Of a stretch of 64,000 nt of DNA, positions 27,041 through 35,167 are shown piece after piece. This DNA comes from Polynucleobacter victoriensis (GTDB lineage: Bacteria > Pseudomonadota > Gammaproteobacteria > Burkholderiales > Burkholderiaceae). Under the pieces are notes generated by a model, which was given only the letters and a program-made list of their open reading frames with translations, was not told the origin of the DNA and did not search any database. The position numbers were made by a program, and so were the translations under genes. Numbering within the stretch: position 1 is the stretch's first letter; the number at the start of each line of letters is the position of its first letter. The stretch covers positions 186,001 through 250,000 of the forward strand of contig NZ_FYEX01000001.1 in the NCBI RefSeq assembly GCF_900187875.1, in the 5' to 3' direction.

Positions 27041-27244
27041 TTAGTTTTTTGTATTAATCGGGGACAAAGTGTCTACTTTGTCTGATACAGAATTGGATTT
27101 GGGCGTGTCATCATCCATCAAGATCGCATGACCAGGTCCTTCTAAATCCTCAAACTGGCCATTTTTTACAGACCAATAAAGAACTGCCACGATGAAACCA
27201 ATCACGACCAGTGACATTGGGATTAGAAGATATAAGCTTTCCAT
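27041..27244 (-). CDS. ccoS: cbb3-type oxidase assembly protein CcoS
   Basis: The 67-residue protein begins MESLYLLIPMSLVVIGFIVAVLYW, one membrane helix, and continues with the CcoS signature NGQFEDLEGPGHAILMDDD. CcoS is needed for cofactor insertion into cbb3 oxidase. It lies between ccoI and ccoN, the usual position, 43 bases after ccoI. Confidence 0.95.
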   Translation of the reverse strand: MESLYLLIPMSLVVIGFIVAVLYWSVKNGQFEDLEGPGHAILMDDDTPKSNSVSDKVDTLSPINTKN

Positions 27245-27286
27245 GGCGTGAGTCTAACCTATTGTTTTGAGAACGTTGCTTTAACA

Positions 27287-27305
27287 GTTAGCTTAAAGAG
27301 CTAAC
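27287..27305. repeat. Hairpin at the ccoI stop codon
   Basis: GTTAGCT (27287-27293) and AGCTAAC (27299-27305) form a perfect seven-base stem with a five-base loop that includes the ccoI stop codon. No U-tract follows on the minus strand, so it is not a standard terminator; it may stabilise or process the ccoI-ccoS message. Confidence 0.45.
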
Positions 27306-29765
27306 TTTTCTCAGACGCCATGCATTTAAAGTGACAGCCAACGACGAGATTGACATGCCTATGCCCGCAATCCATGGATTAACCCAACCCATCATGGCTA
27401 TGGGTATAGCTACGACGTTGTAAACAAATGCCCATATTAAGTTTTGACGCATGATGATTTTTGTTTTATCTGCTAATTGCAATGCTTGAGATAAAGGTCT
27501 GAGTGACTCAGTTGTTAAGACTGCATCAGCGCCAGCTTGCGCCAATGGCGCCCCATTGCCCACTGCCACAGAGACATCTGCTTTAGCTAAAAATGGTGCA
27601 TCGTTAACACCATCACCAACTGCCCAAATTGTTGCTCCCTTTGACTGTAACTCTTCAATGTATGAAAACTTATCCTCAGGCAATGCACCACCACGATGTT
27701 GATCAATGCTAAAGTAATTTGCCCACCAAGCAACTGTCTTTGCATCATCACCAGATAAAAGATGAACGTGGATGCCTCTATGCTGCGCTGCTTGAATCAG
27801 CTCTTTTGCACCCTCCCTTGGACTATCAAGCAATGCAAAAACTGCTAATAGCCCCTCTTCATCTCTCAAGTAAACCAAACTAGATTGCTGGTGCTCTAGA
27901 GGCACATCAATCGCACCAACAGATAACCATTGACGACTGCCTAATTGATATTGACCAGATTTCAACCCCTTGCCCAACTCGCTAACAGTTGGCTCAGATA
28001 ATTTTGCAGGACTAATTTTTTTCTTTTGGGCTGCATCAATGATGGCTAAAGCTAATGGATGCTTTTGCCCAATCTCCATCGCCAAAGCAATGGCTAAAAC
28101 ATCATTCTCTGTAACGCCCGCTCGAATATTCAGGACTTGTTTTAATTCAGGATGCCCCGTTGTGAGTGTGCCTGTTTTATCCAACACTAGATCAGTGGCT
28201 TTTGCCAATGTTTCCATCACATGACCACGCACCACCAGCAACCCTAGCTTGGTGATAGCCCCTTGTGCAGCAGCCATAGCTGCTGGCGTTGCTAGAGATA
28301 AAGCACAGGGACAGCTTGCGACTAATACAGCTACTGCTGTCTCCCAAGCTCTAACTGGATCTAAAAAATACCAAGCAACGGCAGTTAACCCAGCAGCCAT
28401 CATTAAGAAGACTACAAAGTATCCAGCCCACTTCTCTGCCAAGCCCACCATATGTGGTTTTGCTTCTAATGCTTTATCTAAAAGCGATGCAATACCTGCA
28501 ATACGAGTACCCTGCCCAACTGCCGTGACTCTCATCAAAATTGGACTTTCGATGTTGTGACTACCGGCATATAAAGCATCACCAATATTTTTAGCAACTG
28601 ATCTTGATTCGCCTGTTAGCAAGGCTTCGTTTAAGTTAGCAACTCCCGCAATTAAGACACCATCGACCGGCACCAACTCACCAGGAGAAATACGTAAAAC
28701 ATCACCAACCTGACATCTGACTACAGCAACAGTTTTAGATTCCTCAGCTGGGTATTGTTCCAAACGTTCACACGTTGCAGGCAATTGTTTGGCTAACGCT
28801 TCAGCACCACCTTGAGCATCTTGTCTTGCCAGTAATTCCAAATACCTAGCGCCCAACAAAAATGCCACAAACATGGTGATGGAATCAAAATAACTCTCAC
28901 CAACACCAAATACCAAACTAATTGTTCCCGCTATGAATGCCAAGGCTATCGCGAGAGTCACAGGCACATCCATGCCCAACATACCCGTCTTAGGAAATGA
29001 TTTGATGCTGTGCCAAGCTGCGATAAACATTGGGCCTGCCGAGTAAAAAACTACTGGCACCGTTAGAGCCCAACTGGTCCAATCCAAAAGGAGTGCATGC
29101 TCCGCTAATAAATCTTGTGCATCTGTATAGGTTGGCCAGGCGTACATCATCACCTGCATCATCCCCAACATGGCTACACCTAAACGCATCAAAAGCTGGC
29201 GGCGCTCTTTTTTTGCAATACCAGCACTCATCGATGGCTCGAAAGGCCAAGCCTCATAACCAATTTGCTCGACCGCATGCAAGAGCCTAGATAACTGAAC
29301 CTGTTGAGGGTCAAATCTGACAATTGCTCGCTGAGTCACGTAGTTGATTTGCACATCTTTAACACCCGGCAAGCGCTTGAGATGCTGCTCATTGAGCCAA
29401 ACGCAGGCAGCACAGCGAATCTTTTCTAAACGCAGCGTTGTTTCAATCTCACTGGGATATTGTGCTGATGGTCGCGTAAAACGATCCAACAAAACAGAAT
29501 CGTCATAAGCCAATAAATGCTCAGGGACTTGATCGCCTAAATGATCTAAACCCTCTGGCTTACCTCCTAACGGAATACGTCTGGCATAAAAGGCATCCAA
29601 TCCTTGCCCATGAATTGTTTGAGCAATGGCCATACAACCTGCACAACAAAAATAACGTGGCGCCCCACCCAACTCAGCCTCATAAGGACTATCTTCTACT
29701 AAGTCGCCACCACAGTGATAACAAGCTTCACTGGTTTTATTGGAGTTCTCAGGCTGTGTATTCAT
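27288..29765 (-). CDS. ccoI: Copper-exporting P1B-type ATPase CcoI/FixI for cbb3 assembly
   Basis: The 825-residue ATPase begins with a cysteine-rich segment (CYHCGGDL, YFCCAGC), then a heavy-metal-associated domain with CAAC, a group of membrane helices, the actuator motif (TGES), the copper-binding CPC in VASCPCALSLATP, the phosphorylation site DKTGT and the hinge GDGVNDAPFL. It supplies copper for the CcoN centre. It precedes ccoS and is 27 bases after the iron-binding protein gene on the same strand, with no clear terminator between. A palindrome overlaps its start codon. Confidence 0.96.
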   Translation of the reverse strand: MNTQPENSNKTSEACYHCGGDLVEDSPYEAELGGAPRYFCCAGCMAIAQTIHGQGLDAFYARRIPLGGKPEGLDHLGDQVPEHLLAYDDSVLLDRFTRPSAQYPSEIETTLRLEKIRCAACVWLNEQHLKRLPGVKDVQINYVTQRAIVRFDPQQVQLSRLLHAVEQIGYEAWPFEPSMSAGIAKKERRQLLMRLGVAMLGMMQVMMYAWPTYTDAQDLLAEHALLLDWTSWALTVPVVFYSAGPMFIAAWHSIKSFPKTGMLGMDVPVTLAIALAFIAGTISLVFGVGESYFDSITMFVAFLLGARYLELLARQDAQGGAEALAKQLPATCERLEQYPAEESKTVAVVRCQVGDVLRISPGELVPVDGVLIAGVANLNEALLTGESRSVAKNIGDALYAGSHNIESPILMRVTAVGQGTRIAGIASLLDKALEAKPHMVGLAEKWAGYFVVFLMMAAGLTAVAWYFLDPVRAWETAVAVLVASCPCALSLATPAAMAAAQGAITKLGLLVVRGHVMETLAKATDLVLDKTGTLTTGHPELKQVLNIRAGVTENDVLAIALAMEIGQKHPLALAIIDAAQKKKISPAKLSEPTVSELGKGLKSGQYQLGSRQWLSVGAIDVPLEHQQSSLVYLRDEEGLLAVFALLDSPREGAKELIQAAQHRGIHVHLLSGDDAKTVAWWANYFSIDQHRGGALPEDKFSYIEELQSKGATIWAVGDGVNDAPFLAKADVSVAVGNGAPLAQAGADAVLTTESLRPLSQALQLADKTKIIMRQNLIWAFVYNVVAIPIAMMGWVNPWIAGIGMSISSLAVTLNAWRLRKVSSLS

Positions 29766-29778
29766 CTCAGCCTGAGAT
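29764..29778. repeat. Perfect 7-1-7 palindrome over the ccoI start
   Basis: ATCTCAGCCTGAGAT spans 29764-29778, sharing two bases with the ccoI ATG (29765-29763). In the mRNA a six-base stem with a GGC loop could cover the start codon; as DNA it has the symmetry of an operator. Confidence 0.55.
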
Positions 29779-29792
29779 TCTAGGCTTTCTTT

Positions 29793-30842
29793 TTACTTAT
29801 AGGAAACTCTATCTAGAATTTTTTGTGCATAAATTTGATTTTTACCTATTGCAGCAATAGAAATGTTTTCTTCTTTAAAGCTACCCCATTTATTTAGTGC
29901 TGGATTATTGGTTTTTACAGATTTAACTGCTGGCCACTCATTATTGCCATCCGCAAAGTACTGTTGAGCTGAATCACTGGCCAAATATTCCAAGAATTTA
30001 ATCGCTGCAGCCTTATTAGGAGCATTCTTAGCAACTGCTCCACCTGCCACGTTCATATGCGCGCCAGAGCTTGCTTGATTAGGCCAAATTAAACCAATCT
30101 TAGAAACTACTTGTTGATCAGCTGGCTTATCGGACCTCATCAATCGTGCCAAGTAATATGAATTCGTTAATGCAACACCGCATTCACCAGATGCAACCCC
30201 TTTGATTTGATCTGTGTCACCACCTTTGGGTGCACGAGCCATATTAGCCACCATGCCTTTAGCCCATGCTTCAGTAGCTGCCTCACCGCTACGCTCATAC
30301 ATAGCACCAATCAAAGACAACATATAAGGATGAGACCCCGAACGAGTACACACCTTGCCTTTATTTACAGGATCCGCTAATTTTTCATAGGTATCCACAT
30401 CGCTAGCTTTAACTGTGGCTTTGTTGTAAACAATCACACGAGCACGTGTAGAAAAGCCAAACCACTGTGAACCTTGACCAGCATCGTTTGATCGAAGGTT
30501 TTTAGGTATTCTTGTTTCTAGTACTTTAGATTTGACTGGCTGGAATAAGCCATCAATCTCAGCACGCCACAACCTTGCTGCATCCACCATCAAGATTACA
30601 TCCGCTGAACTATTTTTACCTTCGCTACGTAAACGCTCATACAAAGCATTGTCATCTGCCTCAATGCGATTAATCTTGATACCTGTTTGCTTGGTAAAGT
30701 CTGCGTAAAGTGCCTCATCCGTCTGATAGTGTCTGGCTGAATATAAATTCAAAACCCCAGAAGACTGAGATAATGCTGGTAATGATGTGGTAAGACCTAC
30801 AGTAGCCATTGCCACTAACAAGGATTTTTTGCTTAAAAACAT
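29793..30842 (-). CDS. Fe(3+) ABC transporter substrate-binding protein (FbpA/FutA-like)
   Basis: The 349-residue precursor has a signal peptide (residues 1-25, ending LPALSQ). The mature part begins VLNLYSARHYQTDEALYADFTKQTG, the N-terminus of the ferric-binding branch of solute-binding family 1; tyrosines in TNSYYLARL are the expected iron ligands. It should capture ferric iron in the periplasm. No permease or ATPase partner is adjacent, so it must work with genes elsewhere. A Fur-like box lies 42 bases upstream, supporting iron control. Its start codon abuts that of the divergent patatin gene. Confidence 0.92.
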   Translation of the reverse strand: MFLSKKSLLVAMATVGLTTSLPALSQSSGVLNLYSARHYQTDEALYADFTKQTGIKINRIEADDNALYERLRSEGKNSSADVILMVDAARLWRAEIDGLFQPVKSKVLETRIPKNLRSNDAGQGSQWFGFSTRARVIVYNKATVKASDVDTYEKLADPVNKGKVCTRSGSHPYMLSLIGAMYERSGEAATEAWAKGMVANMARAPKGGDTDQIKGVASGECGVALTNSYYLARLMRSDKPADQQVVSKIGLIWPNQASSGAHMNVAGGAVAKNAPNKAAAIKFLEYLASDSAQQYFADGNNEWPAVKSVKTNNPALNKWGSFKEENISIAAIGKNQIYAQKILDRVSYK

Positions 30843-31778
30843 ATGAAGAACCGCTCCGTTTTACGTAATCAATTAAATACAATTGAGAATAATTCTCATA
30901 TAGATTACCACAATTCTAGAAGACGGTTCTTGACCGCCATCAGTTTAGGGGCAATTAGCTCTCTATCATTACCTGGCTGCGCCAGCTGGATGGGTAAAAA
31001 GCCCGTAATTGGTCTTGCCTTAGGTGGCGGCGCGGCACGCGGGTTTGCTCATATTGGCGTGATTAAGGCATTGGAAGCCGGGGGAATCAAACCTGACTTA
31101 GTGGTTGGCACCAGCGCCGGCAGCGTTATTGCCGCTTTATATGCTGCTGGCAATAAAGGCACTGATCTCAACAAAATAGCTTTGTCTTTGGATGAGGCAT
31201 CGATTACTGATTGGGCTCTACCCTTCTCAGGCAAATTTGGCGGCATGATCAAAGGCGATGCGCTACAAACAACTATCAATCGTCTTTTGAAAAACCAGTC
31301 CATAGAAAATATGGCGATGCCCTTAGGTATCGTTGCAACCGATTTACAAACTGGTGCTGGCGTACTATTTCGCCGTGGCGATACCGGACAAGCGGTACGT
31401 GCATCCTGCAGCGTGCCAGGAGTATTTCAGCCAACCACCATCAATGGACATGAATATGTTGATGGTGGCCTAGTATCTCCAGTACCTGTTCGCTACGCTA
31501 AACAAATGGGCGCTGATTTTGTGATTGCCGTAAATATTTCCACAGAGCCTAGCAGTCAAGATAGCAGTGGCACATTAGGCATCTTGCTACAAACGACTTC
31601 TATCATGGGGCAAAGTATCAACCAGTTTGAACTCGAAAATGCTCAAGTGGTTATTCGTCCGCCACTGAGCAATATGAAAGGCACTGACTTCAAAGCGCGC
31701 AATGCTGCCATTTTGGCTGGTGAAGAGGCCGCCATGAAACAAATGGCTGAAATCAAAAGCAAACTTGGGATGAAGTAA
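30843..31778 (+). CDS. Patatin-like phospholipase, RssA-type, predicted Tat lipoprotein
   Basis: The 311-residue protein has the patatin catalytic dyad: GGGAARGFAHIG oxyanion loop, nucleophile serine in GTSAGS, and DGG in YVDGGLVSPVP. The N-terminus holds a twin-arginine-like motif (SRRRFLTAI), a hydrophobic stretch and a lipobox-like LPGC, so export and lipid attachment are inferred. Such enzymes hydrolyse acyl ester bonds in lipids; the substrate is unknown. The ATG at 30843 directly abuts the divergent fbpA start codon and no in-frame ATG follows before the signal sequence, so a rare upstream leader or a non-ATG start is possible. Confidence 0.88.
   Translation: MKNRSVLRNQLNTIENNSHIDYHNSRRRFLTAISLGAISSLSLPGCASWMGKKPVIGLALGGGAARGFAHIGVIKALEAGGIKPDLVVGTSAGSVIAALYAAGNKGTDLNKIALSLDEASITDWALPFSGKFGGMIKGDALQTTINRLLKNQSIENMAMPLGIVATDLQTGAGVLFRRGDTGQAVRASCSVPGVFQPTTINGHEYVDGGLVSPVPVRYAKQMGADFVIAVNISTEPSSQDSSGTLGILLQTTSIMGQSINQFELENAQVVIRPPLSNMKGTDFKARNAAILAGEEAAMKQMAEIKSKLGMK
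30884..30898. promoter_or_regulatory. Fur-like box
   Basis: TGAGAATAATTCTCA is a perfect 7-1-7 palindrome and matches the Fur consensus TGATAAT-N-ATTATCA at all but two positions. It lies 42 bases upstream of the iron-binding protein start on the minus strand and within the first codons of the patatin gene on the plus strand. Confidence 0.85.
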
Positions 31779-31795
31779 TAATTATTTTGGTTAAG

Positions 31796-31821
31796 AAAAA
31801 AGAGCCTTACGGCTCTTTTTT
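31796..31821. terminator. Bidirectional terminator between patatin and nlpC genes
   Basis: AGAGCC (31801-31806), loop TTAC and GGCTCT (31811-31816) are flanked by A and T runs, which suits termination of both convergent genes. Confidence 0.92.
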
Positions 31822-31840
31822 ATTTAACTGAGTTTGTGTA

Positions 31841-32455
31841 TTAGAGTCTGCCAGACTTTTCAATACGCTCTTGGTAATCAAGCAATAACTGCTGGCGCTG
31901 TTGCTCAGTCATCGCATCAAAACCTTCCATGCGACGCGCACCGTTATAACGCTTTTCCCAATAAGCCTTAGTCATATCATCCACGCGAATTGACTTGCCT
32001 TTTGATGGTGCGTGAATAAATTTGTTATCCCCCACATAAATACCCACATGTGAGAAGGCATGACGCATGGTGTTGAAAAATACTAGATCACCTGGACGTA
32101 ATTCATCTTTGCGAATCTCTAAGCCCACTTGGCTCATTTGCGCAGATTTACGAGGCAACAAGAAACCGAATGTGTCATTGAATACATAACGCACAAAACC
32201 ACTGCAATCCAAACCACTTTGTGGCGTATTACCACCCCAGCGATAACGCACACCAATTAATTGCATCGCATTATTGATCAATGACTCTGTACCGTCTACG
32301 ACAGATGAAGTCACTGTATTTGCCAATTGGCTGGCAACTGATGTGATGCGATTGGATGCTTCAGGCTCAGTAGCAGACTGCGCCAAAACCGCTGGGGTTT
32401 GGAGCGATACAATCACTACGAACAATGCGAGAAGCTTTTGCTGTGTTTTAGACAT
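31841..32455 (-). CDS. NlpC/P60-family (C40) peptidoglycan endopeptidase
   Basis: The 204-residue exported enzyme has a signal peptide (1-25, ending AVLAQ) and an NlpC/P60 domain with nucleophile cysteine in GLDCSGFVRYVF, histidine in FSHVGIYVGD and third polar residue region in FIHAPSKGKSIRV. It cleaves peptide stems of peptidoglycan, probably at D-glutamyl-diaminopimelate bonds as relatives do. No lipobox is visible. No Shine-Dalgarno sequence precedes the ATG; a TATAAT lies only eight bases upstream, so a leaderless message is possible. Confidence 0.93.
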   Translation of the reverse strand: MSKTQQKLLALFVVIVSLQTPAVLAQSATEPEASNRITSVASQLANTVTSSVVDGTESLINNAMQLIGVRYRWGGNTPQSGLDCSGFVRYVFNDTFGFLLPRKSAQMSQVGLEIRKDELRPGDLVFFNTMRHAFSHVGIYVGDNKFIHAPSKGKSIRVDDMTKAYWEKRYNGARRMEGFDAMTEQQRQQLLLDYQERIEKSGRL

Positions 32456-32464
32456 GAAGGGACA

Positions 32465-32507
32465 TTATAACCTGAACATTAGCTTACAAGCTAGTCTCAG
32501 GTTATAA
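32465..32507. repeat. Nested inverted repeat across yejF stop and nlpC promoter
   Basis: Perfect 11-base arms TTATAACCTGA (32465-32475) and TCAGGTTATAA (32497-32507) enclose a second stem, TAGCT (32480-32484) with AGCTA (32489-32493). The right arm contains the yejF stop codon; the left arm contains, on the minus strand, a TATAAT just before nlpC. No U-tract follows. Confidence 0.75.
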
Positions 32508-34118
32508 GGCTACATGATTGATTTGTTTGCCTTTTTTCAAGGTAATGATGCGATGCGACATAGCATGAACCACTTCCAAGTCATGACTAATCAGCAAATA
32601 AGCCATGTTGTACTTGTGTTGCAGATCAGACAGAAGCGTCAATACTTGCTTCTGAATAGTCACATCTAGCGCAGATGTTGGTTCGTCCAAGACCAAAATT
32701 TGCGGCTTGAGAATTAATGCCCGAGCAATTGCAATCCGCTGTCGCTGCCCACCAGAAAACTCATGTGGGTAACGGTTATACGCCGTGCGATCAAGCCCTA
32801 CTTCTTTGAGCACTTCAATCACCCTGGCTTTTCTACCGTCTTCAGATAGCGTTGGCTGATGCAACGCTAACCCCTCTCCAATAATTTGACCCACCGTCAT
32901 GCGAGGCGATAAAGATCCAAATGGGTCTTGGAAAATCACCTGAAAAGAAGCCCTTAACTGACTGCGTTCTCTAGACGTCATCTTCGCCCATGAGTATCCC
33001 AACACTTCTACCTGCCCACTAGTTCTTGCCCCAGTTTGCCCAAGCAAATCTAATAAAGCCATGGCCAAGGTTGATTTACCAGAGCCAGACTCACCAATAA
33101 TGCCTAAAGTCTCTCCTTGCTTTAGGTCCAAGCTGATGTTTTTAACCACAGACTCGTATTCCCGCTTAAACAAGTCTGAAAAATGTAAACCTCTAATAAA
33201 TTTCTTAATCCCTGTACTCAAAAATCCGCTACCGGCTTTTGGATAATCCACGCAAATATCTTGCGCTTTCAGTAGAACAGGCGCGATAGGCACCAATGGC
33301 AAAACATTTCTAACTGGAGAGCTATGAACAAGACTTTCTGTATAGGTATGCTCTGGTCGATCAAATACTTCTTCAGTAGAGCGACACTCCAGTAACTTGC
33401 CTTGATGCATGACAGCCACACGCTGTGCGAAGTAGCGCACGATATTCAAATCATGTGTGATCAAAATCACGGCCATGCCACCATCTGCTTTGGCATCTTC
33501 TTGCAGCTCTTTTAGTAAATCCAAAATCTGCAGACGCAAACTAGGATCTAAGGCTGTAGTAGGTTCATCAGCGATTAACAATCTTGGTTTGCAGGCCAAA
33601 GCCATAGCGATCATGGCACGCTGTCTCTGTCCACCAGATAGTTGATGTGGGTAGTACGAAAAACGCTCTTCTGGCTGTGGAATACCAGTCTTTGTTAATA
33701 AAGCAATCGCTCTACTCTTACATTCTTGCTGGGTTAGTAATGGTTCATGACACTGCACAGCTTCCATGATTTGATTGCCCACTGTGTAAAGAGGGTTCAA
33801 AGCTGTCATGGGCTCCTGAAAAATCATCGCCACATCTTTACCACGAATTCCACGCAACTCACGCTCAGATAACTTCAGCAAATCATGAGCCTTTGTTTGC
33901 TCACGACCAATTTTGATAGAAACGCTACCAGTAACATCCCCGCCCTCTGGAAGCAAACCTATTAGAGATAAGCCCGTTAAGGTTTTGCCTGAGCCAGACT
34001 CACCCACAATCGCAATACGCTCACCCTCTGCTACTTGCAGACTAAGATCGTTGACAACCACTTTGCGACCAAAGCGAATGGTTAGATTCCGAATATCGAC
34101 CAACATCTCTTGGCTCAT
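32502..34118 (-). CDS. yejF: Peptide ABC transporter, fused double ATPase (YejF)
   Basis: The 538-residue protein joins two ABC ATPases of the Dpp/Opp type. Each has a Walker A (GESGSGKTLTG and GESGSGKSTLA), a signature (LSGGQRQRAMIA and FSGGQRQRIAIA) and a Walker B (LLIADEPTTALD and ILVLDEPTSALD). It powers import through YejB and YejE. In enterobacteria YejABEF takes up peptide-like compounds such as microcin C. The start overlaps the yejE stop by four bases. Confidence 0.95.
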   Translation of the reverse strand: MSQEMLVDIRNLTIRFGRKVVVNDLSLQVAEGERIAIVGESGSGKTLTGLSLIGLLPEGGDVTGSVSIKIGREQTKAHDLLKLSERELRGIRGKDVAMIFQEPMTALNPLYTVGNQIMEAVQCHEPLLTQQECKSRAIALLTKTGIPQPEERFSYYPHQLSGGQRQRAMIAMALACKPRLLIADEPTTALDPSLRLQILDLLKELQEDAKADGGMAVILITHDLNIVRYFAQRVAVMHQGKLLECRSTEEVFDRPEHTYTESLVHSSPVRNVLPLVPIAPVLLKAQDICVDYPKAGSGFLSTGIKKFIRGLHFSDLFKREYESVVKNISLDLKQGETLGIIGESGSGKSTLAMALLDLLGQTGARTSGQVEVLGYSWAKMTSRERSQLRASFQVIFQDPFGSLSPRMTVGQIIGEGLALHQPTLSEDGRKARVIEVLKEVGLDRTAYNRYPHEFSGGQRQRIAIARALILKPQILVLDEPTSALDVTIQKQVLTLLSDLQHKYNMAYLLISHDLEVVHAMSHRIITLKKGKQINHVAL

Positions 34119-35167
34119 AAGCCATTCCCCTGCTTTGCACGACGGTTATCAAAAGCATCACGCAATGCATCACCCATGAAAGTAAGCAACATCAATGTGC
34201 CAGCCAAAACCAAAAAAGTTGATAAAGAAATCCACCAAGCATCTAAGTTAGCCTTACCTTGAGACAATAACTCTCCGAGGCTTGCTTTATCAGGTGGAAC
34301 ACCCAAACCCAAAAAATCCAGGCTGGTGAGTGCCAAGATGGCGCCACTCATCCTAAACGGCAAAAATGTAATTACTGGCGTCAAACTGTTTGGCAAGATA
34401 TGTCGCCACATGATTTGTTGACTAGACAAACCTAGAGCTTGCGCTGCGCGCACATACTCCAAAGAACGATTTTTTAAAAACTCTGCACGCACGTAATCCG
34501 ACAAACCCATCCAGCCAAATAGCGATAGCAAAACAATTAATAGGCCAACACTTGGAGAAAATATAGAAGCAAAAATAATCAGCAAATAAAGCTCTGGCAT
34601 CGAACTCCAAATTTCAATGGCACGTTGCGAGATCAAATCTAAACGACCACCAAAATAGCCCATCAAGGCACCAGTCAAGACACCAATAAAAACACCAATG
34701 ATAGTCAGGCACAAGCCAAATAAGACCGACAATCTAAAGCCATAAATCAACCGGGCCAACACGTCACGACCACGATCATCAGTGCCTAACAAATTATCTC
34801 TCGATGGCGATGCTGGATTAGGCTCTTTAGCAAAGTAATTCAGTGTGTCATAACGATAGGTAATAGGTGGATAAATCGCCCAATTACCTTTTTTACTAAA
34901 AGTTTTTTTAATATCAGGATCGAGGTAATCTGTAGGTGTAGGAAAGTCACCACCAAAAGTTTTTTCAGGATAGTCTTTAACAATTGGCGCATAGAAGCTA
35001 CCCTCGTACCTGACTAAGAGAGGTCGATCATTGGCAATGATCTCTGCAAACAAACTCAATACAAATAAAACTATAAATATCCACAAACTCCAATAGCCCA
35101 AGCGATTGGCTCTAAATCGGGCCCACTGATCACTCTCACGTAACCGACGCAGTAGAGTCATACTCAT
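34115..35167 (-). CDS. yejE: Peptide ABC transporter permease YejE
   Basis: The 350-residue permease has an N-terminal helix (YWSLWIFIVLFVLSLFAEI), a large periplasmic insert (about residues 50-115, with TFGGDFPTPTDYLDPD) that marks YejE within the DppC family, then five helices with the inner-membrane signature EYVRAAQALGLSSQQIMWRHILPN. It overlaps its neighbours by four bases on both sides, so the operon is tightly coupled. Confidence 0.95.
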   Translation of the reverse strand: MSMTLLRRLRESDQWARFRANRLGYWSLWIFIVLFVLSLFAEIIANDRPLLVRYEGSFYAPIVKDYPEKTFGGDFPTPTDYLDPDIKKTFSKKGNWAIYPPITYRYDTLNYFAKEPNPASPSRDNLLGTDDRGRDVLARLIYGFRLSVLFGLCLTIIGVFIGVLTGALMGYFGGRLDLISQRAIEIWSSMPELYLLIIFASIFSPSVGLLIVLLSLFGWMGLSDYVRAEFLKNRSLEYVRAAQALGLSSQQIMWRHILPNSLTPVITFLPFRMSGAILALTSLDFLGLGVPPDKASLGELLSQGKANLDAWWISLSTFLVLAGTLMLLTFMGDALRDAFDNRRAKQGNGL

